Assembly: GCA_905182995.1 (NCBI GenBank)
Contig: CAJJDP010000087.1
Coordinates: forward strand, 180,829 to 244,828
DNA from: Paramecium octaurelia
Lineage: Eukaryota > Ciliophora > Oligohymenophorea > Peniculida > Parameciidae
Length of the DNA: 64,000 nucleotides
Reading direction: 5' to 3'
This document shows positions 24,560 through 36,971 of this stretch, in pieces. The number at the start of each line of letters is the position of its first letter. The first letter of the stretch is position 1. The notes under the pieces are model-generated. The model did no database searches. It was not told the origin of the DNA and saw only the letters and a program-made list of their open reading frames with translations. The position numbers and the translations under genes are program-made.

Positions 24560-26724
24560 TCACAAGATTTAGGAAACATTATAATTAATGATTATGTCTT
24601 CAATTGATGCAGTCAATAACTAGATTTCTTCCTGTTTAATCTACAGAAGTTCATAATAATCTCTCTAAGTTATTTCTAATTATTTATTCATTAATGATGA
24701 TTGAATTGTCCACACTTTCTTTTTCTTCTTACTTTTGAGTTATTCCTCTTTTTTCTAACTTGTATATTATATAGTTTCTTCCAATTACTCTTTAATTAAT
24801 TGAAATTCCACAAGTTATCTATCTTACAAAACGATTTTTTGTAAAGATTACTCAAACTAACTTCTAATTACATTATTATCCTAAAATGGCTATCATAATA
24901 AAATTACTTCAATCAAATTCAACACTTTATTCTTTGCCTCCTATAATTCTTATTCATATTTATGTTATTCAATGAAGAACTATTCTAATTTAATTTATAA
25001 TTCCTTCATTTCATTCTGCAATTAGTTTTATTTCTCTTCATATAATGCTCTCTCTGCCAGTAAGTCAGAACATTAAGGTTTCCAGAAAGATAATTAAGAT
25101 GACAAAATTTCTTCTTAAAAACTTGAATCCTATTTCTTTATGAAATTATAACATTCATATTTTTCATCTGTTTAGGTGTGTACATCTAATTTCAGTTTTT
25201 GATCACTTTCTACTAAATAATTAGATTTAGTTATTAATTAATACAATTCCAATACAAGATTCCTCTTTTGTGTAAAAATTCCACTGAAATTTCTTCTTTC
25301 TACCCCATCAATTAAGGAATTTAACATAGTTGAACTAGTTTCCAATTAAGTATGTTCTGTTTTATTGTGGAAGTTATGTTCAATATCTATAAATTCTTAT
25401 TTCAATTTGAATATTTCCGATTCTCTTAATTTCAATTATCTAATTGATCTGGCTTTGGAAATATCAAATTCTTGTTAATTTATATATTTAACTTTATTTT
25501 TATGACTACTTTTACTAATCTAATTTTTTTATAACTAAGTGACTTTAATTTTAGGTTTTATTTCAAATTTCCCTTATTTTTGGTTTATTCTTGTTAGGAT
25601 TCAGAAAGTTGAGTTTTAAGTTATTCACAACATTTTTCTAATTTTTGCATTTAGGTATATTTTCTATATCCTGCTTCCTATATATTTCTCAAATCTCTTA
25701 CTATCTATTCATGAACATTTTTTCATTGTATTAATCATTTTTTAAAGTTTCAATCATTTATTATATCCCTTTGATATCATCAATTCTATATGAATATATT
25801 CGCAAACTTCACTAACAGAATTTGTTTATGTAATTTCATAAATTTGATTTAAATCGTCATTCAATGAATTTATTGTTTTCTATCGTAATTCTAAATCTGC
25901 TTGTACAATTTCAATTTCGGCATGAGTCTTTTTTTCTTCATTTCATATCATTCTTTAAAAAGAATTAATTCTTAATTCAATATTTAATTTTCATACTCTA
26001 ATTCTTCAAATTTCTTTAATACCTCATCAGATATCTTATATTCATGATCTTATGAGATTGAGGATTATTCTTCCTAAAGTATTTTTAATAGAACCATTTA
26101 AGATTCTTAATCCAAATACATCATTGGAGTTACTAATTCACTTGAATATGTAGATTTAATAAATCCTTATATGAGACTTATAATATAATTTTAATAATAA
26201 GTTTAATACCATTTCTAAAATACACTATTCATTTCTATTTTTCACTATTTAAAGAAAATTTGGCTTTTATTAAGTTTAGTTTACTTTCAAATCTACTCCA
26301 TAATTCCTTCATAACTTTCATTTAAATTTCCCAATTTTCACCATATTCCAACTAAATTTCGATTTCAAAACTGAATTATGATAATTGTGTATGCTTGTGA
26401 TATAAATTTTATTATAGAGCCACACCTGAACAAAAATCTGTTATTTGATTCAGTTTGGATTGAATAAATTAAAAGAGTTGATCTACTTACAATCGTATAC
26501 TTACTAAATTTAAAATAGATGAAATTTGCTTCTAATTTTTACTACTCATATAATATAATTCTTGAAATTATTGAAAATAGAACTAATTATTCTTGATAAA
26601 TAAATCAATTAATGAAAATTTCAAATTTACTCATGCAATTATAGGATTTACAATTATGATTGATTTATTCTTATAAATACATAAATTAAACTTTTAAATT
26701 ATTGATTTAAAGGAAAATTGGCAT
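24560..26724 (-). CDS. Long coiled-coil protein
   Basis: From the ATG at 26722-26724 (MPIFLQINNLKVQFMYLQEQ) the minus strand carries long open segments rich in Glu, Gln, Lys and Leu, joined by short introns; clear ones are a 22-nt intron near 26637-26658, a 38-nt one near 25664-25701 and a 27-nt one near 24881-24907. Middle parts read QKLEKCCEQLKTQLSESQQE and TQTDEKYECYNFIKKQDSS; the end reads DYYELLQIKQEEIQLL and stops at 24560-24562. No motor, membrane or catalytic domain is visible. It overlaps the start of the kinase relic by 20 bp. Not every exon junction could be fixed, so the product length (roughly 650 residues) is approximate. Confidence 0.55.
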
Positions 26725-27566
26725 ATGGAAATTAGAATGGTTTCTTTCAAAAATTTCTTCTGTTACAAATTTTTATAGTCTTAGTTATACAATATGATTA
26801 ATCTCTTGATTATCACTATTATTATTTCACTTAACAAAGGAGACTCAACATCTTTTAACTTTAAATTAATAATCCTTAACTAAAAGTCCTCTATTAAATT
26901 GTGTGATTGCTACGAATAAATAATATTGTTATTATTAGAATACTTAAGCTTCTGCCTATTATTTTATACTATGAAATTTTCTTCTTTGTTTTCGTTGACC
27001 AATTCATATCAAAAATTAAAAATAAGTAAATCACTTTAATGCTATAATTCTAACTTTAATCTTATCAAATTACTATTTTTTATTCTCTAATTTATTTTAG
27101 GAATAAAAATAATTATCAACTAGAAATTAATAAAACTACTGTTTTTGAATTGCAATTTGTCTATATATTTAAAATGAGCATTAGGAGAAGCTTTAGTAAG
27201 TTTAAATTGAAAAATATTTGACATTTTCAAATGCATCGTGAAAAATTTATTTACTGTTTTTTTTTTCCATTGTAGAATTGCCAAAATTTTTGAAAAAGCA
27301 AAAAAAGAATAAAATGAGTAAAATCAAATTACACATATGAGGATCGAATGATAATAAAGGTTTTGATTCTTTGATTAACATCTAGCCACATTATTAAAAA
27401 AAATAAATTGAAAATTATATCAGAGGCTCAATTTTAGAGAACTGATTTATCAATTTATTTAATTATAATTTTTTTTACATAATAATAGATCTTTTATTAT
27501 GCATCTACTCTTCAAGAAGAAAAATGTTTAAATTAATATATAATTCTGTGAAAATACACTATCAAA
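26725..27566. other. Intergenic, nothing recognised
   Basis: About 840 bp of AT-rich DNA between two minus-strand genes, with no long frame in the ciliate code that looks like protein and no RNA gene I could support. Homopolymer runs near 27250 and 27470. Confidence 0.45.
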
Positions 27567-28463
27567 TCATGCAATTAAGGCTAAGAGGACAAATGCTCCC
27601 AAAATGACTGAATTACTGGAGTCTGAGTTGTCAACCAAATCATCACATGCAACACATTTGTTGTCTGATGACCATTTGTAATTTTTTAAGGTTTTGGAAT
27701 AACAGTTATCTTTGGTTAAAGCTGAAGTATCAGCAGCATCGGCGCAAGCATTATTGCTCCAAGAACATAAGCTATAGGTGGTATCACCTGTGTTAATAGA
27801 GGTACATAAAGCTTCAATTGAGGCATCTGAGCATTTTCTAGCACGGCAAGCAGATCCATCATAGACGCAATTCCATTAGTTGTTACATTCACTTGTGAAG
27901 TTGTTATAGTCTGAACAAGCACTGAATGTTCTTGCCAATGATTTGCATGAGCTATCGTTAGCCCAAGCGCATCTTGTTGTTTTTGTATCATATCCTTGGC
28001 ATGTAGCTTAAGTCTATGTTGAGCATGTCACAAAAGAGTAGTTAGCACAAGCTCCTGATGTTACTGAACACCATTCGCTTGAAGGGCAGTTATCTGTTGA
28101 GTAATCAGCACAAGCGGAAAAGCTAGCACAAGCATTGCTCTTGTTCCAATAACAACCGTCAATATCGTTACAAAGGTCGGCGGTTGTACCATCAGAGCAT
28201 GAGGGATCCCAATCTTCACATGATCCACTGTTCCATTTGCATGAACCAGCAGCATCACAAAGAACTTATGTTGTTAAATCTGAGCAGCCAAAGGTGTATG
28301 ACATGCATTCAGAATCTGATTAATTCCAAACACAGTAAGCTAAAGCGAATGCACAATCTGTTTGATTGAGTTCTGAGCAGTCACAATGTTGGGAAGCATC
28401 GACTGTGACAGTTGCTGTTGTTAAACCAATGAGGCAAAGTGAGATCAACAGTTTTCTATACAT
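27567..28463 (-). CDS. Cys-rich GPI-anchored surface-antigen-like protein
   Basis: An uninterrupted 298-codon frame. The N-terminus is a signal peptide (MYRKLLISLCLIGLTTATVT). The body has about five repeats of a cysteine module with Trp/Tyr-rich cores such as CVWNQSDSECMSY, CKWNSGSCEDW, CYWNKSNACASF and CAWANDSSCKSL, the pattern of Paramecium surface (immobilisation) antigens in miniature. The C-terminus is hydrophobic after a Ser/Asn stretch (SSNSVILGAFVLLALIA), a GPI-attachment signal, so the protein should sit on the outer cell surface. It is shorter than classical antigens (over 2000 residues). G+C and codon choice are clearly higher than in its neighbours, as expected for a highly expressed surface protein. 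No introns. Confidence 0.88.
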
Positions 28464-29282
28464 TTTTTTAATTATTAATGAGTATCCTTAAAAACCCCCT
28501 TATAAACAGCGACAGGTAAATTAAAATGCCAATAATAAATAAATTAATTTGAATTAATTCAAAAATAATATATTGTACATGTTTTCAAATTTTTTTTACA
28601 TTAATTTTTTTAAAATTTTGAAAAAAGCATATTTTTTATTTGTGACATTTATGAGATAACTATATAATCATGGCTATAAGCTTATACCCCATTAATTTTT
28701 ATGATTAGTGGCTTTTTCTTTTTTTTAACAAACTGTCTACTACATCTCATAAAGAGTTTGATCATAAACGAGCTTAAGAACAGTAGTTCAAGAACTCAAA
28801 ATTTGAAGTTGCTTCATACACTAACTGCAATATGCATGAGTGATTTTGGATAAACACTGCTTTTCAGGGACCATTCCTTATATTTTATTTAACATAAGTG
28901 GACTCAACTTTAATCTTTACTAGAGAAAATAGTATAAAGAGTTGTCATTGTTAGGATTTTTCACTTAATATTCAAGACCATGAATGTTAGGGCAGAGTTA
29001 TTTATTTTATATTGTTGATATTTTTAAGGCAACAGTTACATTTGAAAAATTGATTTAGAGTTATGGCATTGTTGATGAAATTTAAAAGGATAACCAAAAA
29101 TATGAGAATTAAGTTTAAATAACCCTAAAAAGTAGGTTTTGTAAGAGTAAAAATACAAAATATTGTTAACTGGAAATTCAAATCATTTACGAATAATTTT
29201 ATTTAAATAATTAATAAAGGCTTGTGATTGTTATATATAATATATTGTTGATCAATTCTTAAGAAGCAATTTTTGTTTTATC
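28464..29282. other. Intergenic; promoter side of the surface antigen gene
   Basis: About 820 bp with no gene I can support. A 64-codon plus-strand frame at 28670 (MAISLYPINFYDQW) exists but has no continuation. The part next to 28463 should hold the promoter of the antigen gene. Confidence 0.4.
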
Positions 29283-29780
29283 ATGAGTTGTGCTAATAAA
29301 AATTTCATTTTTCCAATATTTGATTTGAAAGGTGAAAAATATAATTTTGTTGTTTTAAGAAGCAATGTAAACATAAGTTGATAACTAATAAATAAGCTCA
29401 TTAAGTAAGATGGCATTTTACAATAGAACATCGTATGATAATGATTCTAAAATGAAAAATCTTAGGTACATTTAATATTGGATTACATTATGAAAAAAAA
29501 ATATTAAGATTTACAAAAAATCAAGAATATTGCAGGAATTAACAAAGAAGCCTTAATATAATTTGAATTCTATGTTTATATGTTATTTATAATCACAAAT
29601 TTCGGAATAAGTGAGAAATACATTGTTTTATATTATAATAAATGTACTCTTAATTAGATTAATATTAATGCATACTCTAATTAAGAAACAAATGAATAAT
29701 TATAGGAATAAACTAAAATGCACTTCACTTTTGCTCTAAACTTTAACTTTATCAAAAAAAGAATTATAGGGGCATAATGA
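29283..29780 (+). CDS. Hypothetical small protein
   Basis: Starts MSCANKNFIFPIFDLKGEKY. Two introns of about 30 nt (near 29371-29400 and 29431-29463) would join it to a 100-codon open stretch (VHLILDYIMKKKYQDLQ) ending at a TGA at 29778-29780. No domain is recognised. The exon structure is inferred from frame continuity alone. Confidence 0.35.
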
Positions 29781-29795
29781 CTTATTTGATCATAA

Positions 29796-32572
29796 TTGCA
29801 TCAAATATAAGGTATTCTTAAAGACTCTCAAACTATAAAATTTTAATCCATTATCATTTCGGCATATTTCATTCATGATAAGTTTTGAAACTCATCATCG
29901 GAATCATCTTATCTCAAAAATTTGAGGTAAAAAATGATTGAAATTTTAGATCATTAACAAACGTAATGTAAATTTATTTTTTTATGAAATATTTAATTTA
30001 AAATTATATAATGAGAGATTAAATATAATTCGAATATAATGAGTTAGTTAAATAAACAAAATTTTGAATTAAATTGAAAACATAATGCAATCAAACAAAG
30101 GGCATAAGTTAGATGAATTACTCACATGCTTTATCTGTCTATCAAACCTAGCAAATCCTCATATATGTCCATGTTGCTCGAAATTATGCTGTTATTCTTG
30201 TATTACGAAATGGTTGACTGAAAACAGACAGGTTTATTAGTTGTTCTTAATTAGAATAATAGTGTCCACATTGCAGATCCTCTTTGAGAATTTAATAATT
30301 GGTAAATTGTAGGTTTTTAGAGGATATCGTGGCACAAAATGATCCATGTCCCCTCCATAATGCTCAATTGTAATATTATTGTGTTACATGTGCACATCCT
30401 ATTTGTTCTGAATGCGCAATGTTTTCTGCACATAAAACGCATGAGTTTGAACACATTTAAAAGGTTTTTGACTCAAAAATCAAAGATGTAAAAACAAAAA
30501 TTGAAAATGTTTAAGAATAATTGAAAACTCTGAAGCATTCAGCAATAGTGATTGATGAATTGATGGATGAATTGAATCGCAGCAAAGACGAAAGAGTTCA
30601 AGAGATATAAGCATACACAGAATAATTATTGTAAAAATTAGAACAAACACACACAGCAAGAATGGGCAATCTGTAAATGTAAAGATAAAGATTAAATGAA
30701 AAGATTCTAATAGCATCTGCAGAATTGGATACTATTTCATAATAGATAAAAGGCTATTAGAAGAGCAAAACAATAATGACAGCATAAGAACTCTTATAAA
30801 GAATAGAATAGGTTGATGTTGAACCAGAGTAAATAGGTGGGATATCAATGAATTTCTAATCAGAAATAACTCCTCAGTATGTTTGTGATAGTTTTGAGTT
30901 GAACAATTTTAGTCAGAGTGAGGAAATTGTTTATTCTGATCATCTAGTTACAAATGGGATTAAGTGGAGATTAAAGATTTATCCTCACGGGAATGGAAAT
31001 GCCAAAAATATTTACATATCTATATTTTTGGAGATGGATTCCAAATATTCAGAAATTAGAAGATATGAATATAAAATCGAGATGATTAATTAAAAGAATG
31101 GTTAATCAGTAATAAGGGAATTTGCAAGTGATTTTGAAGGAGGGGAGTGTTGGGGATACAATAGATTTTTTAGAATCGATTTANTTGCATCAAATATAAG
31201 GTATTCTTAAAGACTCTCAAACTATAAAATTTTAATCCATTATCATTTCGGCATATTTCATTCATGATAAGTTTTGAAACTCATCATCGGAATCATCTTA
31301 TCTCAAAAATTTGAGGTAAAAAATGATTGAAATTTTAGATCATTAACAAACGTAATGTAAATTTATTTTTTTATGAAATATTTAATTTAAAATTATATAA
31401 TGAGAGATTAAATATAATTCGAATATAATGAGTTAGTTAAATAAACAAAATTTTGAATTAAATTGAAAACATAATGCAATCAAACAAAGGGCATAAGTTA
31501 GATGAATTACTCACATGCTTTATCTGTCTATCAAACCTAGCAAATCCTCATATATGTCCATGTTGCTCGAAATTATGCTGTTATTCTTGTATTACGAAAT
31601 GGTTGACTGAAAACAGACAGGTTTATTAGTTGTTCTTAATTAGAATAATAGTGTCCACATTGCAGATCCTCTTTGAGAATTTAATAATTGGTAAATTGTA
31701 GGTTTTTAGAGGATATCGTGGCACAAAATGATCCATGTCCCCTCCATAATGCTCAATTGTAATATTATTGTGTTACATGTGCACATCCTATTTGTTCTGA
31801 ATGCGCAATGTTTTCTGCACATAAAACGCATGAGTTTGAACACATTTAAAAGGTTTTTGACTCAAAAATCAAAGATGTAAAAACAAAAATTGAAAATGTT
31901 TAAGAATAATTGAAAACTCTGAAGCATTCAGCAATAGTGATTGATGAATTGATGGATGAATTGAATCGCAGCAAAGACGAAAGAGTTCAAGAGATATAAG
32001 CATACACAGAATAATTATTGTAAAAATTAGAACAAACACACACAGCAAGAATGGGCAATCTGTAAATGTAAAGATAAAGATTAAATGAAAAGATTCTAAT
32101 AGCATCTGCAGAATTGGATACTATTTCATAATAGATAAAAGGCTATTAGAAGAGCAAAACAATAATGACAGCATAAGAACTCTTATAAAGAATAGAATAG
32201 GTTGATGTTGAACCAGAGTAAATAGGTGGGATATCAATGAATTTCTAATCAGAAATAACTCCTCAGTATGTTTGTGATAGTTTTGAGTTGAACAATTTTA
32301 GTCAGAGTGAGGAAATTGTTTATTCTGATCATCTAGTTACAAATGGGATTAAGTGGAGATTAAAGATTTATCCTCACGGGAATGGAAATGCCAAAAATAT
32401 TTACATATCTATATTTTTGGAGATGGATTCCAAATATTCAGAAATTAGAAGATATGAATATAAAATCGAGATGATTAATTAAAAGAATGGTTAATCAGTA
32501 ATAAGGGAATTTGCAAGTGATTTTGAAGGAGGGGAGTGTTGGGGATACAATAGATTTTTTAGAATCGATTTA
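29796..32572. repeat. 1388-bp exact direct repeat around N at 31184 (assembly join)
   Basis: Copy 1 is 29796-31183 and copy 2 is 31185-32572, constant offset 1389, one N between. Copy 1 stops in mid-gene at the N; copy 2 continues into the complete TRIM37 gene. This is the structure expected when two overlapping contigs are placed end to end instead of being merged. Confidence 0.9.
30085..31183 (+). CDS. Truncated duplicate of the TRIM37 gene (assembly copy)
   Basis: Identical to the first 1.1 kb of the complete gene at 31474-33055, cut off by the N at 31184 just after ECWGYNRFFRIDL. It carries the RING, B-box, coiled coil and most of the MATH domain. It should not be counted as a second gene unless the duplication is confirmed independently. 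Confidence 0.85.
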
Positions 32573-33055
32573 TTATAGAAAGATGGATACTTGGTGAATG
32601 ATAATTTATTGTTTAAATATTATGTTAGAGCTCCTAACTATTACACACAATGTTTGGATATGCAAAGGTATATCAAGCAATTAGAATCATAAGTCAGCAT
32701 TTAATAGACTACCAGAAAAATTGAATAGCATTCATCCATTTAAAAGTTGAAGGAGGAAATAGAATAATATGCAGAGAAAATAGAATAATTGGAACAATCA
32801 CAACCAAGCAATACTTCTGAAATTTAAGAAAGTGAAGACGATCATCAATTGTAGTAGTAAGAGGAAGAAAGTAGTGTATCTAGCAATCACTCGGATTATT
32901 ATTTTGATGGCTAATTTTAAGAAATCCCCGGCTCTTAAGAAAGCTTGCCTGTGAGGAGAAATCTTATACAAAAATTCAATTAATCCAGCTTAGTTAACAC
33001 ATCTTAAAATCTGAGGAGTCCTCTGTCAGAATTTAGCGAAAATTTATATTCTTGA
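31474..33055 (+). CDS. TRIM37: TRIM37 orthologue, RING/B-box/MATH E3 ubiquitin ligase
   Basis: About 516 residues after one 31-nt intron (31621-31651) placed inside the RING (..WLTENRQ|CPHCR). Domains in order: RING with CFIC, CPCCSKLCCYSCITKWL and CPHCR, very close to animal TRIM37; a B-box (CPLHNAQLQYYCVTCAHPIC); a coiled coil (SKDERVQEIQAYTEQLLQKL); and a MATH domain with KWRLKIYPHGNGN, EFASDFEGGECWGYNRFF and a YIKQLE end. A polar acidic tail replaces the longer animal tail. In animals the enzyme controls centriole duplication and peroxisomal import; here a role at basal bodies is an inference. All zinc ligands appear present. Confidence 0.93.
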
Positions 33056-33089
33056 ATTAATTGCTTTATAAATTAATAATATAAAAATT

Positions 33090-34491
33090 ATGTTTCAAGA
33101 ACAATCATTCGGAGGATAAGACAAGTCGACTATAGAATGTCGAAATTTAAGGAGACATGGCAAATGTACAGTTTCTGGCTGTCCATATTCACATATTGCT
33201 GCATCTGTCAAACCCAAAGTTCTAAGGAAGGTATTTTAAGGATAAAGTGGACCAATGTCTGATCCAAATTAGCAATAAAACAATTATCGTAACAATTTTT
33301 GGAATCAAAATAATTACAATAACAACTAAAATTACCAAGGCAGAAGAGACTTTCAATTTAATAGATTAAATCAGATAAATAACAATCAATAAGACAGATT
33401 TAAATAAAATACCTATATGAATTAGAGTAATAATTAATATTAGCAATCTTAACCCTTGCAACAATATGATAATAGATAACAAAACCAGCCATCATATTAG
33501 GGTTTGCAATAACAACCAACCATTGGACTTTAGTTATTATACAAAATGAATTTCGAGAATCTTAGAGGCTTTTTAAGGATAATCAATATTAACAACAACT
33601 ATTACTTTGGTCTCATTCACAATAAAGGTATAACGTTCTATCCTTACAATGAAACCAAAGGGATTGATATTCTATCAAAGATTGATTTTGTAATTCAATT
33701 TGATGTTGAGGATGCCTTCATTTAAGAATATACTTCACAAAATAATAGGAAGGAGCTCTATTGTTTGGCAGTTGTGATAATTGAGTCGAGTTTGAAAAGC
33801 GTGTTGATTTATCCGGACTTTTTAAATTCTTAGACTAACTTTGTAAAAGTATCAGACATTTCTAATACATACTTAAAATATATACATGTTAATACATTGA
33901 ATAGTGAATTATACACTTTTAGTTCAGATGGTATTCTATTTGCTTATTGAAGGATTTATCAGAGTGTTCGACCTTCAAAACACTCAAAATTCATTAAAGC
34001 ATTATGCTTAATAGACAGAAGTCTTTTGGTCCATATTTTTCCTTAATGAAACATCAAAGGGCAGCAACTTCCTTATTTCAACTAAGAATGGAAACATTTA
34101 TCATTACATCAATCAATAATTTACTAAATTGCATTCTTTAGCTGAGCAAACCTTAGTGGATGTCACTATTGAGAATGATTCGAAACGAGTCTATTTGGCC
34201 ACTAAAAGTCAGGAAATGTTTTATATATATATAATAAATGAAAACAATGCTGTTGAAGGCCCAGTTTATACTCACAGATACCCTATTTAAAAAGTGATTG
34301 GATTCAAAGATTTCGACTAAATTAATTGTTTACTAGTTTCGGATAACAGAGGCCAATTGGATATATTAAAGGAATAGCCATCAAATGATTAGGTGAAATT
34401 CTTAAGATAAATACAATGTATGAAATATAACATCTATGATAAGATAAACAAATTATGGGAGATATCAAGAAAATCATGTTCTTTAAAATGA
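33090..34491 (+). CDS. CCCH zinc-finger plus N/Q-rich linker plus WD40-like propeller
   Basis: The N-terminus holds one CCCH finger (CRNLRRHGKCTVSGCPYSH, spacing C-X8-C-X4-C-X3-H), a probable RNA-binding module. About 100 residues of Asn/Gln-rich low complexity follow. The C-terminal 300 residues read like WD repeats (FSSDGFIRVFDL, NFLISTKNGNIYHYI, NCLLVSDNRGQLDI). A 22-nt intron at 33931-33952 is required to produce SSDGFIRVFD; unspliced, a TGA ends the protein there. Ends CSLK before TGA. The combination suggests an mRNA-associated scaffold, but no named orthologue was recognised. It starts 35 bp after the TRIM37 stop. Confidence 0.75.
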
Positions 34492-34711
34492 GTAACATCA
34501 ATAAAGTTGTAGAAAAAATGATCTTTGTTCAAAGATCAAAGGATCCATAAAGACAAGAATCAACTAATTTTGAATTTTATAGGTTTTATTAGATATTTTG
34601 AATAAATGTTAACATTTTAAATAAACCATATAGATATATCTATTATTCATATTTGATTTTTTGTTGAATAAATACAATTTTAAAATATAAAAAAAGTAGA
34701 GAAATTTTGAA

Positions 34712-35773
34712 ATGGAATTATTGAGGGATTCAATTAAATTGCAAGAGGAAAACAAAATGATGAAGAAACTTGCACTTTTATAACAATAAGTTGGATATCC
34801 TCTAGACACTTTAATGAAAGATGAGTTCATTCATAAATTACCAGAAGATAGTTTTATTTGGTAGGATGTCATCATTATTAATATTTAGGACAATAATCTC
34901 GAAGAAGTATGAATTATTAACCGGGGAACGAGCCAATAAAGAAATGATCATTTAGGAAGAATTATATAAAAAAATCACTTATGAAATGTTTGTAGATGAA
35001 TGTTTTTAAGCAATATTGCATTTCCATTTAGTAATTACTGATTATAAATTCAACTTACATATTATTCAAGATTCCATAAGAACTCTTAAATAATAAATAT
35101 CACTATTGGAAGGTCACAATCAATTCAAGTTTGATCAACCAAATAGACTATCAATCAGTTATACCAGACATAAGAGTTTAAAAACAGATATATTCAATCA
35201 TTATCAAATTAAATATAAAGGATATCTTAACGGATAAGAATAAAAATCAATCTATGCAAGAGGGGATGAATTGGTATGTTCATTTCCAATTTTAGAAGAA
35301 AGTAAAACCCTAACAATAGCTGTGTTTGGTAAAAGGAAGGAAACTGGAACAGAATTTAAGGTTTTAAGTAAGATCGAACTAGAATTAAATGAAGTATTGA
35401 TCTCCTTTCCTTTGCAAACTTTCTCTAAAGAAACCATATAACCTTGCTTATTGACTTTAGATTATTAAGATGAATCGCTGGATGCTCCATTCCATGGAAA
35501 GAACCCAATAGAACTATAGTATTGTTTGATTAAAATTATAGCTTTTCGCTTTCCATGCCATCAGAACAAAGAATACAAATGATGAAGATTCTTAAGTTGA
35601 GGCAAGAAGATTTTGGAAATCAGATCAGATAAGAAATAGAAGGCAGGAACTCTTATATTTAATCAATCATTTAACCTTTTAATGATTTACTTTATATCAC
35701 TGGAGAAAATCTAAAAAATAAGAATGAAGTCGATTAATAAAGATTTTCATGTTCAGCTTGTAAAATATTCTGA
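34712..35773 (+). CDS. Protein with short coiled coil and possible C2-like domain
   Basis: Starts MELLRDSIKLQEENKMMKKL, a brief coiled coil. Introns at 34861-34888 (28 nt) and 35519-35541 (23 nt) maintain the frame. The middle (SIYARGDELVCSFPILEE to ELELNEVLISFPLQ) alternates beta-strand-like segments in the manner of a C2 or similar beta sandwich; LTIAVFGKRKETGTEF resembles a C2 strand pair but lacks the usual Asp cluster. It ends RFSCSACKIF. About 335 residues. No orthologue recognised; the domain call is tentative. Confidence 0.5.
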
Positions 35774-35962
35774 TATTTGAAGTTCTTAATATTAATTATT
35801 TTAATTTTATGCATTATATACAATAAATCTGATGAATACTGCTCAAATTTTAATTAAGTGTTTACTATAATTTCCTAATAGGAAAAATCAAGAAAAAATT
35901 AGAGTTTAAAAATGAACATCTGAGTATAAGGTAATCAATAAAATAAGAAAAACAATAAATAA

Positions 35963-36511
<549 letters not shown>

Positions 36512-36971
36512 TTAATATTATATCTGTATTTAACTATTAGTTTAATATACATTTAATACATTATGATTCTATTGTATTCAATTTAATGCTCCTATTATTT
36601 AATGGAGAAAAACATTTAAATAATCCTATTATTATCATATTAATATTTTAATATATATAAAAAATATAATATTAAATAACATCTATTTCAGTAATTACAT
36701 CTTAGGTGGAAGGAAATAATGATAATGATCAAAAACATAGATTTCTATTTACAAAATAGTTATAAATATATGCAATTTCTGGCTCTTATGCAGATTAACA
36801 ATAATAAATCTTATTTAAGTGAATTTATAGTATGGTTCAATCAGAGTAGCCTCTTTATTATTATGAACCTCACAAATTTAAAAGTTTTAGTGTGAAATTA
36901 ATTCGCTGCAATACAAACTTTATTTCTAATATATTGACATATATATGTTAATAATTATTAGAAAATAATTA
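36512..36971. other. Intergenic, no gene seen
   Basis: About 460 bp of very AT-rich sequence between two plus-strand genes. No protein-like frame or RNA gene is supported. Confidence 0.5.

Larger units (their letters stand above)
21033..24579 (-). pseudogene. Broken Ser/Thr protein kinase (duplicated in the assembly)
   Basis: Kinase landmarks appear in order on the minus strand: a P-loop (VIGQGNYALVF), a Lys motif (RFACKSIDKNKVKS), a hinge (NNMYLVMD), GGSLYREMK, the catalytic loop as [13 protein letters not shown], the metal motif as LADFCLS, CGTPGFVAPD, DVFSAGVIFHILLFG and a C-lobe end RFTSEECLQHPFF. Catalytic residues are altered (HRD to HMD, DFG to DFC). At least three frame changes separate these pieces (around DLLQGG, before LNSLPL and before SKDLL), and about 0.6 kb of foreign sequence splits the domain between the alpha-E helix and the catalytic loop. 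An N-terminal region (SNTKRLAWRYTNETPSKLKG) is also in several frames. Part of the span is present twice because of the artefact at 21478-24164. Confidence 0.75.

Noticed and set aside
24560-26724. Coiled-coil gene as a broken N-terminal part of the kinase relic
   Set aside because: An initial frame break near 24690 disappeared once a 27-nt intron near 24881-24907 was placed, and the frame ends at its own TGA before the kinase start.
29796-32572. A true tandem duplication of TRIM37
   Set aside because: The copies are exactly identical, including introns and flanks, and are split by one N with one copy cut mid-gene; an unmerged contig overlap explains this better.
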